A DNA stretch of 64,000 nt, taken from Neoalteromonas arenosi. Its GTDB lineage: Bacteria > Pseudomonadota > Gammaproteobacteria > Enterobacterales > Alteromonadaceae. The position numbers and the translations under genes are program-made. Below, in pieces: positions 19,874 through 30,761 of this stretch (positions are counted from its first letter, which is position 1; each line of letters opens with the position of its first letter). The notes under the pieces were generated by a model. The model saw only the letters and a list, made by a program, of their open reading frames with translations. It searched no databases and was not told the origin of the DNA. The stretch covers positions 62,001-126,000 of the forward strand of contig NZ_JAUCBP010000011.1 in NCBI RefSeq assembly GCF_030362855.1. The letters are read 5' to 3'.

Positions 19874-20840
19874 ACGCAGCATTATGCTTCGCGCATTGAG
19901 TATCTTTATGGGTCTGTGGATAATCACTCAGCTAGCATTTAGCAGCGCACAGCTGTTGGCGTTTAAGCACGGCCTTAATCACGCAATATTAGAAATCCGC
20001 ACGCGGGTTGCACTCGACGCAGCCCATCTAGATTTAGGTGACCCCAATACCCAGCAATCACTGAATGAAGCCTCCGTAGAAGCCTATTTATCCACCCTTA
20101 ATCAAAAGGTGGCCGAAGAATATGGTATCGCTTTGTTGGAAGTATTGTCCGTCCAATACGAGCCACTGAGCAAGGGCTCATTAAGTGGCGATCTGGATTT
20201 GCCGTTGTTTGGAGTCAGCGCAACCCCGCTGGAGATTCGTCTGCATAGCGGCCATGCAGATCTGGTGATGGCGATTAATGTCCCTTCTATTTTTAGTCAC
20301 TGGCAATTTAACTACTTTGGCTTTTTGTTTGCTTTGGGTATTAGTGCATTTTATGTCAAGCGCAATGAAGCAAAAGAAGTCCGACGCCAGCAGCGTCAAT
20401 CTATGCTGCCGTCAGCCTTACTGCACATTGATTTAAATACCAAGCAGTTAGTAAATGTAGGTACGCAACAACGTTTTGATATGCAGAATAAACCCTTGTG
20501 TTTCTTCGTTGCGCTAGTGCAGTACTGTATCGACAATCCCAACGCAGAGTTGTTGCACCACAAAGACGTCCCTGAATCACTGATAAAAGGCGCCAATAAA
20601 GCATTTGCGCGATTAATCGAACTGGGTCACACCAAGCGTAAACGGCCAGACTTCAATGCAAATTTAGAGAAGACATTGAGTGAAATCCGTGCGGTTTTGG
20701 ATTTGGTATTTGCTCAAAACGAAAAACACAAAGCCATCTTTTACCCACCTCGAGCACAAGGCGAAGGCTCACGCTCGAAACAGCACAGCTATGCGCTGCA
20801 CCACGTAGAAGCCGAAAAAGTCGAAATTATTGGCCTATAG
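19866..20840 (+). CDS. Two-pass membrane protein with C-terminal cytoplasmic domain, possible sensor/regulator
   Basis: Unrecognised 324-residue protein. The start is the ATG at 19866 with GGAGG just upstream, overlapping the preceding gene by 8 bases. A first transmembrane helix is at about 8-30, a periplasmic loop of some 110 residues follows, a second helix is near 150-170, then about 155 cytoplasmic residues beginning with a basic stretch (KRNEAKEVRRQQRQ). The cytoplasmic part (LHIDLNTKQLVNVG..., LCFFVALVQYCIDNP, LLHHKDVPESLI) loosely resembles OmpR/ToxR-type winged-helix domains, but this is inference. Coupling to the binding protein suggests a two-protein signalling unit, possibly for the divergent receptor. 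Confidence 0.45.
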   Translation: MTKRSIMLRALSIFMGLWIITQLAFSSAQLLAFKHGLNHAILEIRTRVALDAAHLDLGDPNTQQSLNEASVEAYLSTLNQKVAEEYGIALLEVLSVQYEPLSKGSLSGDLDLPLFGVSATPLEIRLHSGHADLVMAINVPSIFSHWQFNYFGFLFALGISAFYVKRNEAKEVRRQQRQSMLPSALLHIDLNTKQLVNVGTQQRFDMQNKPLCFFVALVQYCIDNPNAELLHHKDVPESLIKGANKAFARLIELGHTKRKRPDFNANLEKTLSEIRAVLDLVFAQNEKHKAIFYPPRAQGEGSRSKQHSYALHHVEAEKVEIIGL

Positions 20841-20900
20841 ATTTGCCAAAAACGGTGTAAACACGTATCTTTGCCGAAATTAGTTCGAACGTCTACACAC

Positions 20901-21524
20901 ATGCAAACACCGCTCATCATTGCTATTTCTGGAGCTTCAGGTTCTGGTAAATCTTTGTTCACTGAAAACTTACTCAAAGCTTTTTCAGAGCAAGGACGTC
21001 CCGTCCAAATTTTGCGTGAAGATCATTATTACAAAGCGCAAGATCACTTGCCGATGGCGGAGCGTGAAAAGAATAACTACGACCATCCAAACGCGTTTGA
21101 ACATTCACTATTAAAGGAACATTTAGAGCAATTGCGCAGTGGCGACGAGATTGACTATCCACACTACTGCTATAAAACCCATACACGCTTACCGGAAACT
21201 GAGCGCTTAAAACCGGCGCCGGTGATCATACTCGAAGGGATAATGTTGCTCGCTCGTCCTGACTTGTTGCCGCTTTACGATGTGAAAGTCTTTATTGATA
21301 CGCCGCTTGATATTTGTTTAATGCGCCGCATGATGCGCGACGTTAAAGAACGCGGTAGAACCTTAGAGTCTGTTGCCAACCAATACGAGACTACCGTAAA
21401 GCCTATGTATCACCAGTTTATCGAGCCCAGCCGTTTTACCGCAGACGTAGTAGTAACTCAGGGTGGTAAAAACTTTATTGCGCTAGACGTTATTTCTTCG
21501 CATATTAAACAAGCACTTCAATAA
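20901..21524 (+). CDS. udk: Uridine kinase
   Basis: Pyrimidine salvage kinase phosphorylating uridine and cytidine. The P-loop GASGSGKS is at about residues 10-17, followed by REDHYY, the YDHPNAFE substrate motif and [10 protein letters not shown]. The start is the ATG at 20901 ([11 protein letters not shown]), giving 207 residues, close to E. coli Udk; an in-frame TTG ten codons upstream is less likely. It lies 25 bases before a nucleoside transporter gene, consistent with an uptake-plus-phosphorylation operon. Confidence 0.93.
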   Translation: MQTPLIIAISGASGSGKSLFTENLLKAFSEQGRPVQILREDHYYKAQDHLPMAEREKNNYDHPNAFEHSLLKEHLEQLRSGDEIDYPHYCYKTHTRLPETERLKPAPVIILEGIMLLARPDLLPLYDVKVFIDTPLDICLMRRMMRDVKERGRTLESVANQYETTVKPMYHQFIEPSRFTADVVVTQGGKNFIALDVISSHIKQALQ

Positions 21525-21549
21525 CACTAATAACAAGGAAGACTGCTTA

Positions 21550-22761
21550 ATGACCAGTATCATCGGCATCATTATACTATTGGCTATCGCCTTTCTCTTA
21601 TCCGCTAACCGCAGTGCGATTAATTGGCGCACTGTAGGTGGCGCTTTCGCTATTCAAGCCGGTATTGGTGCGTTTATTTTGTATTTTGAGCCTGGCGTGC
21701 GCATGTTGCTGACCCTGAGTGAGTACGTTAAGCAAGTCATCGATTATTCAAGTGCCGGCATTGAGTTTCTATTCGGCGCAGTTGGTAATATGTCACTGGG
21801 GTTTATCTTTGCCTTTAATGTATTACCCGTCATTATTTTTTTCTCATCATTAATTGCTGTGCTCTATCACCTCGGCATTATGACTTGGATCATCCGTTTA
21901 ATTGGTGGTGCTTTACAGAAGCTACTCAATACCAGTCGCCCGGAATCGATGTCTGCAGCAGCCAATATTTTCGTTGGTCAGACAGAAGCGCCACTGGTTG
22001 TGCGCCCTTTTATTCCAACCATGACACGGTCTGAATTGTTCGCCATTATGGTCGGTGGTTTAGCGTCAATTGCGGGGTCAGTGATGGCCGGCTATGCCGG
22101 TCTTGGTGTAGAAATAAAATACCTTCTTGCCGCTAGCTTTATGGCTGCCCCTGGTGGACTGTTAATGGCCAAAATGATGCAGCCTGAAGTGGACAAAGTA
22201 CACAATGAGCTGTCTGATGTTAAAGAAGAGAAAGCCAGTTATGCGAATATTTTTGACGCGGCCGCCAGCGGTGCCTCATCAGGCCTACAGCTAGCACTAA
22301 ATGTCGGCGCAATGTTACTCGCCTTTGTCGCTCTGATCGCGATGTTAAATGGCCTTATTGGCTGGGTTGGCGCTTTGTTTGGCCAAGAGGAAGTCACCTT
22401 TCAACTTATTCTCGGTTATATCCTGCAACCTCTAGCTTGGGCTATTGGGGTTCCCTGGGAAGAAGCGCGTTTAGCCGGAAGCTTCATCGGACAAAAGATG
22501 GTTGTGAATGAGTTCGTTGCCTATTTAGACTTTATTAAGTACAAAGATGAACTATCCGCAAGCACTCAAGCCATCGTTACTTTCGCGTTGTGCGGTTTCG
22601 CCAACCTTTCATCTATCGCAATCTTGATGGGTGGCATCGGTGCAATGGCACCGTCACGCCGTAAAGAGATTGCCCAGTTAGGCCTAAAAGCGGTATTAGC
22701 AGCGACATTAGCTAACCTAATGAGCGCAGCATTAGCCGGTTTCTTCTTAGCACTGGCATAA
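21550..22761 (+). CDS. nupC: Concentrative nucleoside transporter, NupC family
   Basis: Inner-membrane nucleoside symporter of the CNT family, 403 residues. The conserved CNT features are present: the N-terminal gate region, [14 protein letters not shown] near residue 140, [16 protein letters not shown], and the C-terminal [11 protein letters not shown] followed by [11 protein letters not shown]. It is preceded by AAGGAAG and follows udk by 25 bases, so imported uridine would be phosphorylated at once. Coupling to Na+ or H+ cannot be told from sequence by eye. Confidence 0.94.
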   Translation: MTSIIGIIILLAIAFLLSANRSAINWRTVGGAFAIQAGIGAFILYFEPGVRMLLTLSEYVKQVIDYSSAGIEFLFGAVGNMSLGFIFAFNVLPVIIFFSSLIAVLYHLGIMTWIIRLIGGALQKLLNTSRPESMSAAANIFVGQTEAPLVVRPFIPTMTRSELFAIMVGGLASIAGSVMAGYAGLGVEIKYLLAASFMAAPGGLLMAKMMQPEVDKVHNELSDVKEEKASYANIFDAAASGASSGLQLALNVGAMLLAFVALIAMLNGLIGWVGALFGQEEVTFQLILGYILQPLAWAIGVPWEEARLAGSFIGQKMVVNEFVAYLDFIKYKDELSASTQAIVTFALCGFANLSSIAILMGGIGAMAPSRRKEIAQLGLKAVLAATLANLMSAALAGFFLALA

Positions 22762-22771
22762 ATCCCTGACA

Positions 22772-22799
22772 ACGCGCATCACAGGTTGTTGATGCGCGT
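22772..22799. terminator. hairpin after nupC
   Basis: A perfect 10-bp stem, acgcgcatca with tgatgcgcgt, around an 8-base loop lies 10 bases after nupC. It lacks a T run, so it may be a Rho-independent terminator variant or an mRNA-stabilising hairpin. Confidence 0.45.
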
Positions 22800-22864
22800 C
22801 AATAAATTCCGGTAAAACCGCGCTATAATGCGCGGCACTACTTTCCGTTAGATTAGAGAGTTAT

Positions 22865-23710
22865 ATGACACAAATATTGATTGCCGTTGATTATCAAGCG
22901 GCTGACGCGAAGGAACAATTCGTTCGCTCATTGCGCGAAACGGGCTTTGGCGTATTAAAAAACCATCCGATTCAACAGCAGAGCGTGGCTGACATTTATG
23001 CCACATGGCAAAGTTTCTTTAACAGCGAAGAAAAGCACGATTTTACCTTCAACAAAGATACCCAAGATGGGTTCTTTCCTAGCACGGTTTCTGAAGTTGC
23101 CAAGGGTTTCAAGAAGAAAGATATCAAGGAATACTTCCACTATTACCCTTGGGGACAGTGTCCAGCAGCGCTTAAGCAACAACTGCAAGACTATTATGAG
23201 CAAGCGAATGCTTTGGCTGCAGAGCTTTTGACTTGGGTAGAAGAGTTATCACCAGAAGATGTGAGTAAGCTCTACCGTGAACCATTGTCGAATATGATCA
23301 AGCAAAGTGGTCAAACATTACTTCGCGTTCTTCACTATCCGCCATTAGACGGTTCTGAGGAACCCGATGCGATCCGCGCCGCTGCACATGAAGATATCAA
23401 CCTGTTAACTATCTTACCTGCTGCTAACGAGCCTGGATTACAGGTAAAAGGTAAAGACGGCAATTGGATTGATGTTCCTTGTGACTTTGGCAACCTAATC
23501 GTCAATATTGGTGACATGTTGCAAGAAGCGTCTGGCGGTTACTTCCCGTCAACGACGCACCGCGTGATCAACCCTGAAGGTAGCGACCAAACACGTTCGC
23601 GTATTTCACTGCCGTTGTTCTTGCATCCACGTCCAGACGTTGTGTTATCTGATCGTCATTCTGCCGACAGTTATTTAAAAGAGCGTCTGCGTGAATTAGG
23701 CGTCGCGTAA
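22865..23710 (+). CDS. 2-oxoglutarate/Fe(II)-dependent dioxygenase, isopenicillin N synthase-like
   Basis: Soluble 281-residue oxygenase. The N-terminal DIOX_N-like part (GFGVLKNHPI near residue 30) is followed by the 2OG-Fe(II) double-stranded beta helix. The iron triad is visible: His-x-Asp in AAHEDINLLT (about 176-178) and the distal His in STTHRVINP (about 237). The 2-oxoglutarate-binding Arg-x-Ser is in SRISLPLF. Such proteins are common in proteobacteria with mostly unknown substrates. It stands alone between nupC and a minus-strand peptidase gene. Confidence 0.85.
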   Translation: MTQILIAVDYQAADAKEQFVRSLRETGFGVLKNHPIQQQSVADIYATWQSFFNSEEKHDFTFNKDTQDGFFPSTVSEVAKGFKKKDIKEYFHYYPWGQCPAALKQQLQDYYEQANALAAELLTWVEELSPEDVSKLYREPLSNMIKQSGQTLLRVLHYPPLDGSEEPDAIRAAAHEDINLLTILPAANEPGLQVKGKDGNWIDVPCDFGNLIVNIGDMLQEASGGYFPSTTHRVINPEGSDQTRSRISLPLFLHPRPDVVLSDRHSADSYLKERLRELGVA

Positions 23711-23712
23711 CG

Positions 23713-24651
23713 CTATTCACTTTGCAAGCGCTGGTCGGTGGCGAGCAATAACGCCCACGCCAGCGCTTCAACCTCAATAAATAGATCGACCTCGACCCGC
23801 TCAAAGGTATCTCTTGGCGTGTGGTAATCATTGTGGCCACCAACGCCAAAGAACAAATAAGGAATGCCGTGGTCTGCAAATACAGCATGATCACTGGCGT
23901 TTTTGTAGTTAATTTGTTGCGACACCGAACGCCGTCCACGTGGCTGCCTGTGCTCTTTGATCAAGCGCAGCGCACTGTCTTGTAATAACTGTTCATTGAG
24001 CTGCTCAACGATACCGGTAAAAGCCGTATGGGTATTAATCCCCGTCAAATACAATCGGGCTGGGCGCCCGACTCGGGCTAACATATCGAGATTCAAATTG
24101 TAAACTACCTGCTCAACATCACCGGGGAAGTCAGCTAATAATGCTTTCGCTCCGTGTAGACCCTTCTCTTCTGAATCAGTTGCGACAAACAGTATTTGAT
24201 GACTCAGCGGCGATAGCTGGGTGCGCCGAGCCAATGAGAGCAATACGGCGACACCTGATGCATTATCATCAGCACCCGGGTGAATTCGGCCACTGATTTT
24301 GCCAATGTGATCGTAATGTGCGGTTATAACAATGATCTGCGTAAGCTCAGCCTGTCGATGGCCGATTAAATTAACCCCGAATTGACGCCCTATGGTGCGA
24401 TCATTATCAAAGGCATGACGATAGTCATTGCCGCCGGTTGCCACTAACAAATCCGCTTCTCTGTAACGCTGGGCGATATACTCCTGCGCCGCTAAGCTGC
24501 CGTTAGTACCCGGCTTGCGGCCTTCCAGAGACGCATCGGCTAAATATGCGAAATCCGCAACGAGTTGGTCAGGCAATGATATTTCAGACGCTATTGCAAG
24601 ATTGGTACATAGCGCTGTGACACATAAAAACCTAACGATTAGACACTTCAA
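23713..24651 (-). CDS. Zinc aminopeptidase, M28 family
   Basis: Exported metallopeptidase of 312 residues with a Sec signal peptide (about residues 1-21). The binuclear zinc site of M28 is complete: TAHYDHIG (first His and Asp), GADDNASG (bridging Asp), SEEKGLHGA (catalytic Glu pair), LNLDML (Asp) and the late His in GHNDYHTPRD. It probably acts in the periplasm or outside the cell as an aminopeptidase. The start overlaps the upstream TPR lipoprotein gene by 4 bases (ATGA), so the two are co-translated. Confidence 0.9.
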   Translation of the reverse strand: MKCLIVRFLCVTALCTNLAIASEISLPDQLVADFAYLADASLEGRKPGTNGSLAAQEYIAQRYREADLLVATGGNDYRHAFDNDRTIGRQFGVNLIGHRQAELTQIIVITAHYDHIGKISGRIHPGADDNASGVAVLLSLARRTQLSPLSHQILFVATDSEEKGLHGAKALLADFPGDVEQVVYNLNLDMLARVGRPARLYLTGINTHTAFTGIVEQLNEQLLQDSALRLIKEHRQPRGRRSVSQQINYKNASDHAVFADHGIPYLFFGVGGHNDYHTPRDTFERVEVDLFIEVEALAWALLLATDQRLQSE

Positions 24652-25820
24652 CGGTTTTGTAGCACCGCAAGTTTACCTTGATAACGCTCTTCATCTTGAG
24701 CGTTCGAGGCACGGCGTTTGGCCATAGACAAAAAACGCTGGGCGCGGTCAATATCGCCCAGAGCATAATAGACTTTGCTCAAGCCAAATAAGATCTCGTG
24801 CTTTTGGTTATCTAAACGATATGCCGCGCGATAAAAACCTAGCGCTCGCTCAAGCTCACCCTCTTCTAACGCCTGCTCTCCGAGAATGAAATGATAAAAA
24901 GGATTATCTAGACGCTGTCGTTCAACTCTGGCAAAAATCGCATTTGCAGTCTCTTCTTCGCCATTTAAATGATGAACGTACGCTAAGTTTTCCCACGCAG
25001 TGAGATTATCGTGGTCAGCTTCAATCGCTCTTTGATAACTGGCTTTGGCTAGGTCTATAAAGCCAGCACGGCGGTATAAAATACCGAGGTTTACCCAAGT
25101 TCCGTCAAAATCGGGAGCCACTGTAGCTGCCGCCTTAAAGTACGCATAGGCCTGTGAATAAGAATCCGCAATCAATGCATCTGCACCTTTGTTATTGTAA
25201 AACATCGCCAGCGCTTTATCTGCCGACATTTCAACGACTTCAAAGTGTCTGCGGCTCTCTTGCGGATCAAAATCGATAATAACCTCACGTGAAACGAAGT
25301 GCAGTACACCGCCTTTGTCGCCTGGTTTGACTTTAAGGTTAATGTGACCGTTTAGTAAACTATAACCATCTCTACGGGTCCAGTATTCAGGGATCTGGAT
25401 ATCCTGAAACGTCGCATCAAATCCTGCATAGTTTGCCAGTGCATAGGTCATTATTGACATGGAAATACAGTTTGCTGCGCGAGAGTCGAAGGTTTGACTC
25501 GCGGTCGTGTTTGCATCATTACTGTAGAGTAAGTTCAAACTGGAGCGATCAAAGATTTTATCCACTAAGGCCTTAATTTTTTCATCTGGATCATCATGCT
25601 TCCAAATGACCCGATCCACAAAGGCTTTTGCTTCTGGGCTGAGTGCAAACACTTCTTGCTTGCTTTCTACAGGAAAGAGTTCATAGCCGGGAAAGGCTGC
25701 ATCATTTAACAGCGGCGCGGGCTCTTCAATTACGACATCTGACGTACTACTACACCCTACTACAGCCAACCCCAAAAGTGTTGTTAGTAGCGTGGAAACT
25801 ATATTTTTGCGCACTCGCAT
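24648..25820 (-). CDS. Lipoprotein with transglutaminase-like domain and TPR repeats
   Basis: A 390-residue lipoprotein. The ATG at 25820, preceded by GGGGTGG, gives a signal peptide ending in the lipobox VVGC. An N-terminal transglutaminase-like region (about 60-200) contains the Cys of AANCISMSIM and the His of LLNGHINLKV. About five tetratricopeptide repeats follow (roughly 215-385; AYFKAAATVAPDFDGTWVNL is one unit). An upstream in-frame start at 25847 is less likely. The overlap with the M28 peptidase gene suggests a joint envelope role that I cannot define. Confidence 0.75.
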   Translation of the reverse strand: MRVRKNIVSTLLTTLLGLAVVGCSSTSDVVIEEPAPLLNDAAFPGYELFPVESKQEVFALSPEAKAFVDRVIWKHDDPDEKIKALVDKIFDRSSLNLLYSNDANTTASQTFDSRAANCISMSIMTYALANYAGFDATFQDIQIPEYWTRRDGYSLLNGHINLKVKPGDKGGVLHFVSREVIIDFDPQESRRHFEVVEMSADKALAMFYNNKGADALIADSYSQAYAYFKAAATVAPDFDGTWVNLGILYRRAGFIDLAKASYQRAIEADHDNLTAWENLAYVHHLNGEEETANAIFARVERQRLDNPFYHFILGEQALEEGELERALGFYRAAYRLDNQKHEILFGLSKVYYALGDIDRAQRFLSMAKRRASNAQDEERYQGKLAVLQNR

Positions 25821-26090
25821 ACAGCCACCCCAATTTGTAAACAACATGTTAATTTTAGCTTATAAAGTCTATTGCAACAATGTCACCTATCCCGCTCAGT
25901 TTGTCGCAAAACGTGTCGAAACGTCATTGAACCACGAAAAATCGTAACCCAACCCACATTACAGCATTGTAATCATCTATTTCGCTTTAGCCCTTGTAGC
26001 AAAAGGCATGCATAGCGCTTTTGTGTGTTCGCATGCAGATCAGACGACGCCTCAAAAAGGCATTATTTAGATTAAATGAAGGTTTATATT

Positions 26091-26603
26091 ATGAAAAAAT
26101 TACTCTCTACCCTGTTACTGTCTACCGCTTTATTTGGTGTTTCGACCGCCGTAGTCGCTGGCGGTAATTACAAGCAGAAATCACACCAACAACCCTCTAT
26201 TGTTGCAATCGCTGCAAACAATCCAGACTTCTCTACACTGGTAGCCGCGTTAAAAGCTGCTGATCTAGTTGAAGCTTTGCAAGGTGACGGACCTTTCACC
26301 GTATTTGCGCCGACCAATGCTGCGTTTGCTAAACTGCCCGCAGGCACAGTAGAAAGTTTATTAAAACCTGAAAATAAGCATCAACTCATCGACATCCTTA
26401 CCTATCACGTAGTACCGGGCGCTGTTTACGCAAAAGACGTAGTGAGTATCGATACCGCCAATTCACTGCAAGGTGACTCAATTGATGTGAATGTCACCAT
26501 GGGAAGAGTTACGGTTGATAACGCCAACGTAGTGGCTACCGATATTAAGGGCAGCAACGGGGTTATTCATGTCATTGATAGTGTAATTCTACCAAATTCA
26601 TAG
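26091..26603 (+). CDS. Secreted fasciclin (FAS1) domain protein
   Basis: A small 170-residue exported protein with one FAS1 domain. The start is the ATG at 26091, after AAGG at about 26079-26082; the signal peptide ends near VVAGG. The H1 motif ([15 protein letters not shown]) and the H2 motif ([11 protein letters not shown]) of FAS1 are both clear, with the central YHV motif ([10 protein letters not shown]). FAS1 proteins mediate adhesion or bind surfaces. It is monocistronic, with a hairpin after the stop. Confidence 0.9.
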   Translation: MKKLLSTLLLSTALFGVSTAVVAGGNYKQKSHQQPSIVAIAANNPDFSTLVAALKAADLVEALQGDGPFTVFAPTNAAFAKLPAGTVESLLKPENKHQLIDILTYHVVPGAVYAKDVVSIDTANSLQGDSIDVNVTMGRVTVDNANVVATDIKGSNGVIHVIDSVILPNS

Positions 26604-26613
26604 TCCTGTATAG

Positions 26614-26638
26614 CCAGCATCTCTAAACGGGATGCTGG
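26614..26638. terminator. hairpin after fasciclin gene
   Basis: ccagcatc (26614-26621) pairs with gatgctgg (26631-26638). It lies 10 bases after the stop with no T run, so it is a probable but not proven terminator. Confidence 0.4.
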
Positions 26639-26753
26639 TGCCAAACGCAGGTTATTCACCTGGCAAATCATCAACAGCTACGACCAGATATTTCCAAATC
26701 ACCTTGTTTGCCTTATTCTTGAGTGACTGAATCATCAATACAAACGGCAACCG

Positions 26754-27521
26754 ATGAAAAAACGCGTAGTGTTCAATCAAAAAGGTGGAGTTGGAAAGTC
26801 AACTATTAGCACCAACCTTGCTGCTGCAAGTGCCAAGCGCGGACTAAAAACGCTAATAGTCGACCTCGACGCACAATGCAACACCACACATTACGTCGGC
26901 GTTGATAACAGTGACGACATACACACTGTGGCTGATATGTTCAAACAAACAGTAGGCTGGTTTAGCAAGACCTTAACCGCTGAAGATTTTATTCAGCCCA
27001 CGGCGTTTGAAAACTTGATGATCATGCCAGCCGATCCAGCCTTAGGGGAGATTGAACGCGAATTAGAATCACGCTATAAGATGTTTAAGTTGCGAGATAC
27101 GTTGGCCAAGCTCGATGACCAGTTCGATCGTATCTATATCGATACGCCACCTAACTTTAACTTCTACTCAAAAGCGGCTTTAATTGCCGCAGATTCTTTT
27201 ATCGTGCCGTTTGACTGCGATGATTTCTCGGCTCAGGCCATTCACCGCTTGCTCGACAATGTGATGGAACTCAAGAGCGATCACAACCCAGAGTTAGCCT
27301 GTGAGGGTATTATTATTAATCAGTTTAATTCGCAGGCTAACTTGCCCAAGCAATTAGTCGCCTCGCTGATTGAACAGGAATTACCTGTCCTAAACACCCA
27401 TTTAAGTAGCTCGGTAAAGGTGCGTGAGTCACATTCGCAGCGCAGACCACTGCCGTTTCTAGCCCCAAGTCACAAGCTTAGCCAGCAGTTTGAAGCACTT
27501 CTAACAGAGTTGGAGGGTTAG
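26754..27521 (+). CDS. ParA-like P-loop ATPase
   Basis: A 255-residue MinD/ParA-family ATPase. The deviant Walker A motif KGGVGKST is at residues 10-17, the Asp of LIVDLDAQ (switch I region) near 38-45, and YIDTPPNF (Walker B) near 125. No ParB gene or parS-like repeat is adjacent, so this looks like an orphan ParA rather than a partition locus. It is 6 bases upstream of a DUF6671 gene, and the two probably form an operon. Confidence 0.85.
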   Translation: MKKRVVFNQKGGVGKSTISTNLAAASAKRGLKTLIVDLDAQCNTTHYVGVDNSDDIHTVADMFKQTVGWFSKTLTAEDFIQPTAFENLMIMPADPALGEIERELESRYKMFKLRDTLAKLDDQFDRIYIDTPPNFNFYSKAALIAADSFIVPFDCDDFSAQAIHRLLDNVMELKSDHNPELACEGIIINQFNSQANLPKQLVASLIEQELPVLNTHLSSSVKVRESHSQRRPLPFLAPSHKLSQQFEALLTELEG

Positions 27522-27527
27522 CTTCAA

Positions 27528-28373
27528 GTGCCTAATTGCGCGGCTATAGCGACACTGCATCACAAAGATCGATATATTGCCGCGCCACTGCAGAGCGCGT
27601 TGCAGTGGCAAGTCACAGCTTACACAGATTTTGATACTGACGCACTTGGCACATTTAGCGGTGAAATCCAACGGAAGTTAGCACCACTCGATTGCGCCAT
27701 TGAAAAGGCTCGGCAAGCGCTAAATGCAGAATCAGTTGATTTTGGTTTGGGTAATGAAGGTAGTTTTAATGCCGACCCATTTATGTTGTGCACAGTTAAC
27801 CAAGAGCTTGTCGTCGCAGTTGACGAGCAAGGAGAGGTATTAGCTACCGGCAAACATACGGCACCTATCAATATCGATATTATTGAATTAGCAGCGCATG
27901 ATTGGAGTTCTAAATCTACCGAAGTCGACGAATTTATCCAGCGCCTACCAACCAATCAAGCCGCTATTTTAATTGCCAAAGACCAGCAGCAAGCCATCGT
28001 CGAAGTGCACAAACCCTTGCTCGAGCAATCAGCGATCTTTGTGGCACTCGACCAAGCCAGTTCAAATCCCAATGTTTGGTTGTTAGAATTAACGTATGAT
28101 TTACGCGCCATGCACTGTCCACAGCGTCAAGTCAACATTACGCGAGCAGCCGAAGACTTAGCTCGACGGTTAACTCACCATTGTCCAAGTTGCAGTGCAG
28201 TGGATTTTGTTGCTGAAGATAGCATCGCAGGATTACCTTGTGAGCTATGTGGTAGCCCAACGTCCGCAACTAAGGCAATTATTGCGCGGTGCAAACATTG
28301 CGGCTATGAGGAAACGACTGCGGTATCAGCTGCAGTAGCATCTGCCGCCCAGTGCAGTTTATGTAATCCATAA
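27528..28373 (+). CDS. DUF6671 family protein with C-terminal zinc ribbons
   Basis: A 281-residue protein of unknown function. The N-terminus (AAIATLHHKDRYIAAPL) matches what I recall of the DUF6671 family. The C-terminal quarter has four Cys pairs (CPSC, CELC, CKHC, CSLC), consistent with two zinc ribbons. The start is a GTG at 27528 with GGAGGG ten bases upstream, immediately after the ParA-like gene. No catalytic motif is recognised. The position suggests a function linked to the ParA-like ATPase. Confidence 0.6.
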   Translation: MPNCAAIATLHHKDRYIAAPLQSALQWQVTAYTDFDTDALGTFSGEIQRKLAPLDCAIEKARQALNAESVDFGLGNEGSFNADPFMLCTVNQELVVAVDEQGEVLATGKHTAPINIDIIELAAHDWSSKSTEVDEFIQRLPTNQAAILIAKDQQQAIVEVHKPLLEQSAIFVALDQASSNPNVWLLELTYDLRAMHCPQRQVNITRAAEDLARRLTHHCPSCSAVDFVAEDSIAGLPCELCGSPTSATKAIIARCKHCGYEETTAVSAAVASAAQCSLCNP

Positions 28374-28416
28374 CGACTATCTTGAACAGTATGCCAGCCA
28401 ACTGACAAACAGGGCT

Positions 28417-30761
<2,345 letters not shown>

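Noticed and set aside
25958-25973. attaca-gcat-tgtaat inverted repeat upstream of the fasciclin gene
   Set aside because: Only 6-bp arms; cannot be distinguished from chance in AT-rich DNA.
26754-27521. Plasmid or chromosome partition locus
   Set aside because: ParA-like gene only; no ParB and no parS-like repeats, so no origin or partition system is claimed.
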